DNA of 53,812 nt from Chloroflexota bacterium (lineage in GTDB: Bacteria; Chloroflexota; Limnocylindria; Limnocylindrales; CSP1-4), in the NCBI GenBank assembly GCA_005889475.1, contig VBGT01000028.1:1-53812 (forward strand), written 5' to 3'. The notes under the pieces were generated by a model. It did no database searches, had not been told where the DNA came from, and worked only from the letters and a program-made list of their open reading frames with translations. This document shows, in pieces, positions 51,159-53,812 of the stretch; position 1 is the first letter of the stretch; each line of letters opens with the position of its first letter. A program made the position numbers and the translations under genes.

Positions 51159-52106
51159 ATGCCAACGAAGGTGATCCTCGACGTCGACACTGGCACCGAC
51201 GACGCCGTCGCCCTGATGACCGCCGCGCTGTCGCCGGATCTCGAGCTCGTTGGCGCGACGACGGTCAACGGCAACACGACCATCGACAACACGACCGAGA
51301 ACACGCTGCGGGTCTTCGACTGGATCGGGCTGCCGGAAATCCCGGTCCACCGCGGCATGGACCGGCCGCTCGCCAGGACGCAGATGCAGCAGCTGAACCC
51401 TGCGAGCCGAATCCACGGCGCCCTGCTCGACCTGCCGCCGGCCCCGACCGCGAAGCTGCGGCCTGGTCACGCCGTCGACTGGCTGATCGAGACGTACCTC
51501 GCCTCGGACGGCGACATCGTGCTCTGCCCCGTCGGGCCGCTGACGAACATCGCCACGGCCATCCAGAAGGAGCCCCGGATCCTGGAGAAGATCCCCCAGA
51601 TCGTGATCATGGGCGGCGCGCACGACCACGGGAACGCCACTGCCTCCGCGGAGTTCAACATCTGGCTCGACCCGGAGGCCGCGCGGATCGTCGTCAACTG
51701 TGGCCGGCCGATCCGGATGGTCCCGCTCGACGCGACCCATCGGGCGCTCGTGTCGAAGGAGGACGCCGGGCGGCTGCGGGCCCTTGGGACGCCCGCGGGA
51801 GAGGCGGCTGCTCGCTTCGTGCTGAAGCGGATCGACGGCTACGACGCCACGCAGCCAATGCCCCACCGGGCCGGCGCGGCGCCAGTCCACGACGCACTCG
51901 CGGTGTGCTCGATCATCGATCCGTCCATCGTGACGACGCACCAGATCCCGGTGGACGTCGAGGTCCATGCGGAGCTGTCGGTGGGGCGGACCGTGTGCGA
52001 CTTCCGGTTCCGCAGCGGCAAGCCCGCCAACGTCGACTTCGCCACGGACGCCGACGAGCCGAAGTTCGTGGGGATGCTTCTGGACCTCCTGGGCCGGACC
52101 GCTTGA
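51159..52106 (+). CDS. Nucleoside hydrolase (IunH-like)
   Basis: KVILDVDTGTDDAVALMTAALSPDLELVGATTVNGNTTIDNTTENTLRV. Confidence 0.94.
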   Translation: MPTKVILDVDTGTDDAVALMTAALSPDLELVGATTVNGNTTIDNTTENTLRVFDWIGLPEIPVHRGMDRPLARTQMQQLNPASRIHGALLDLPPAPTAKLRPGHAVDWLIETYLASDGDIVLCPVGPLTNIATAIQKEPRILEKIPQIVIMGGAHDHGNATASAEFNIWLDPEAARIVVNCGRPIRMVPLDATHRALVSKEDAGRLRALGTPAGEAAARFVLKRIDGYDATQPMPHRAGAAPVHDALAVCSIIDPSIVTTHQIPVDVEVHAELSVGRTVCDFRFRSGKPANVDFATDADEPKFVGMLLDLLGRTA

Positions 52107-52125
52107 CGCCGCGCCTGGCGATCCG

Positions 52126-52536
52126 TCAGGCCGGGCACCAGAGCGCGTTGAGGATCCGCCAGCCGTCCGCCGTCCGGACGAGGTGGAGGTAGTCGACGTA
52201 TGGGACGGCGTGGACCACAACGGCCGCGACATCGCCGTAGACGTCGTTGATCTCGGCGCGGTACCGGCGCCCGGCTTCATCGGTTCGGCGACCCTGCCCT
52301 GCTCGGGTCCATTCGATCATGCTGCTGAACGTGTCGGGATCGATTCTCGGGACATCGGCGCCGATGTCGTGCCAGCCTCGCTTTGCGAGGTCGGGGTGCA
52401 ATGCGCGGGCCATGCGCTCGGCGTCGCCGTCGTACCAGCCCAGGTAGTAGTCGTCGATTGTGGCCCGGATGTCCGCCTCGTCCGCGCCCTTGATCGCGTG
52501 GGCCGTCGCGACGCCATCCGCCAACGCGTCCGCCAT
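52126..52536 (-). CDS. NTF2-like / nuclear transport factor 2 family protein
   Basis: IRATIDDYYLGWYDGDAERMARALHPDLAKRGW...HLVRTADGWRILNALW. Confidence 0.8.
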   Translation of the reverse strand: MADALADGVATAHAIKGADEADIRATIDDYYLGWYDGDAERMARALHPDLAKRGWHDIGADVPRIDPDTFSSMIEWTRAGQGRRTDEAGRRYRAEINDVYGDVAAVVVHAVPYVDYLHLVRTADGWRILNALWCPA

Positions 52537-52562
52537 CGTCGAACCTCCTTCTCGCGCCGCGG

Positions 52563-53353
52563 CTACTCCGTGCCGCCCGGACCGCCTGGCTCCTTGCCTT
52601 TTGGCCAGTACAGCTCCTTCTTGACCTGCTCCTCGCGGAAGCCACGGGCCAGGAGCGTTTCCTCTGCAGCGATGATCATGTCCGGGTTGCCACAGATGTA
52701 GGCGATCGTGTCGGCAGGCGTCAGGCTGAGCTCGTCGAGCACGGGCGCCACGATTGACTCGACCCGGCCGGTCCGCCCGGTCCAGCCTTCGTTCTCCGGC
52801 GCCGTGGGCCGCGAGACCGTGGGGATGAAGGTGACCGGGTAGCCACCGTCGCGCTCCCAGCCCTCGATCAGCTCTCGGTAGCCAAGGTCGCGCTCGTACG
52901 ACACGCCGTTGAGGAAGATCGTCCTTCGCGGGGCGCCATCGACGAGCAGCTGCCGCATCATCGCGACGAACGGGGCGTTGCCGGTGCCCGACGAGATGTA
53001 GAGGTGCGTTCGGTCGTCGTCGGGCTCGAGCGTGAACTTGCCCTTCGGCCCGATCATGCGCATCCGGTGCCCAAGCGGAAGTCGCCACAGGAGCGGCGTG
53101 AACAGCCCGCCCTCGACCAGCCGCACGTACATCTCGTAGCCGTCCGAGCCCGCGACTGCCGGTGGCGACGCCACGGAATATGGGCGTTGGACGATCCGCG
53201 GCGGCGCGCCGGCCTCGCCCTCGACGAACACCCCTCCGCGTCGAAGCGGACCCAGAACGTCGAGAGTGACTCGGTCGCGTCCTCGCGACCGACGAGCGCG
53301 GCGTTGTACTGGGGCGCGTCCCTGACGACGACGCGCTCGTCAAGCTCGAGCAT
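52563..53353 (-). pseudogene. Ferredoxin-NADP reductase-like flavoprotein with a -1 frameshift near 53231-53234
   Basis: N-terminal part MLELDERVVVRDAPQYNAALVGREDATESLSTFWVRFDAEG in one frame, then VFVEGEAGAPPRIVQRPYSVASPPAVAG...YISSGTGNAPFVAMMRQLL...YICGNPDMI in another. Confidence 0.88.
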
Positions 53354-53404
53354 CAGGGTGATGGTAACGGCCCGCCATGGCGGGCTGGCGTGGCCCATCG
53401 GACC

Positions 53405-53410
53405 TACAAT
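53405..53410 (+). promoter_or_regulatory. Putative -10 element (TACAAT) 11 nt before ppdK ATG
   Basis: gacctacaatcacggtccccgATG. Confidence 0.5.
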
Positions 53411-53421
53411 CACGGTCCCCG

Positions 53422-53812
53422 ATGACACAGACGGCTGAGCCCATTGCTCCAGAACGCGCCCACAAGGCCGCGCAGCGCTACATCTATGCGTGGGGCGACG
53501 GCGCGGCCGAGGGCAACGGCGGGATGAAGGATCTGCTCGGCGGCAAGGGCGCCGGGCTCGCCGAGATGACCCGCGCCGGGCTCCCGACCCCGCCCGGCTT
53601 CACGATCACCACGGCGGCCTGCAACGACTACTTCGCCGCGGGTGAGAAGCTCCCCGCCGGGCTCTGGGACGACGTCCTCGAGGCGCTCCATGACGTCGAG
53701 CGCCAGACCGGCAAGGGCTTCGGCGACGCCGCGAGTCCATTGCTCGTCAGCGTCCGGTCCGGCGCCAAGTTCTCGATGCCGGGGATGATGGACACCGTCC
53801 TCAACCTCGGGC
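53422..53812 (+). CDS. ppdK: Pyruvate, phosphate dikinase, N-terminal part (truncated by window edge)
   Basis: Hand translation: YIYAWGDGAAEGNGGMKDLLGGKGAGLAEMTRAGLPTPPGFTITTAACNDYF...VSVRSGAKFSMPGMMDTVLNLG. Confidence 0.95.
   Translation, partial: MTQTAEPIAPERAHKAAQRYIYAWGDGAAEGNGGMKDLLGGKGAGLAEMTRAGLPTPPGFTITTAACNDYFAAGEKLPAGLWDDVLEALHDVERQTGKGFGDAASPLLVSVRSGAKFSMPGMMDTVLNLG

Overview
High-GC, almost fully coding window from a bacterial chromosome; overall character suggests a Chloroflexota-like lineage, but this is not proven. Left part (1-18.0 kb): the tuf 3' end followed by a canonical S10-spc-alpha ribosomal protein super-operon, including secY, adk, map, infA, rpmJ, rpoA, truA, rplM and rpsI. 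Middle (18-40 kb): a housekeeping run with a TPR protein, cdaA-cdaR-glmM-glmS (c-di-AMP and amino-sugar), acpS, nnrD, alr, a MutL-like ASKHA protein with an uncharacterised partner, the t6A genes tsaE-tsaB-rimI-tsaD, rsmA, ispE, ridA, glmU, a CNNM/CBS protein, a polyprenyl synthase and recO. Right part (41-53.8 kb): a secreted multi-domain surface protein, glyS, a probable N-heterocycle catabolic cluster (AA_synth family, enamidase-like, LLM flavin oxidoreductase, Mo-hydroxylase medium subunit plus fused small-large subunit, nucleoside hydrolase), an NTF2-like protein, a frameshifted ferredoxin-NADP reductase and the 5' end of ppdK. Most notable observations: tsaD is interrupted by two in-frame stop codons with no frame loss; a secreted protein has one similar in-frame TAG; alr appears to have only a CTG start; the enamidase/Mo-hydroxylase/LLM cluster may be a new pyridine-type degradation route; TANNNT boxes recur 6-11 nt before start codons, suggesting leaderless transcripts; S17, L5 and L15 carry long acidic/Ala-rich tails; and a small intergenic repeat lies at 38.8-38.95 kb. 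No CRISPR array, rRNA, tRNA or transposon was recognised.
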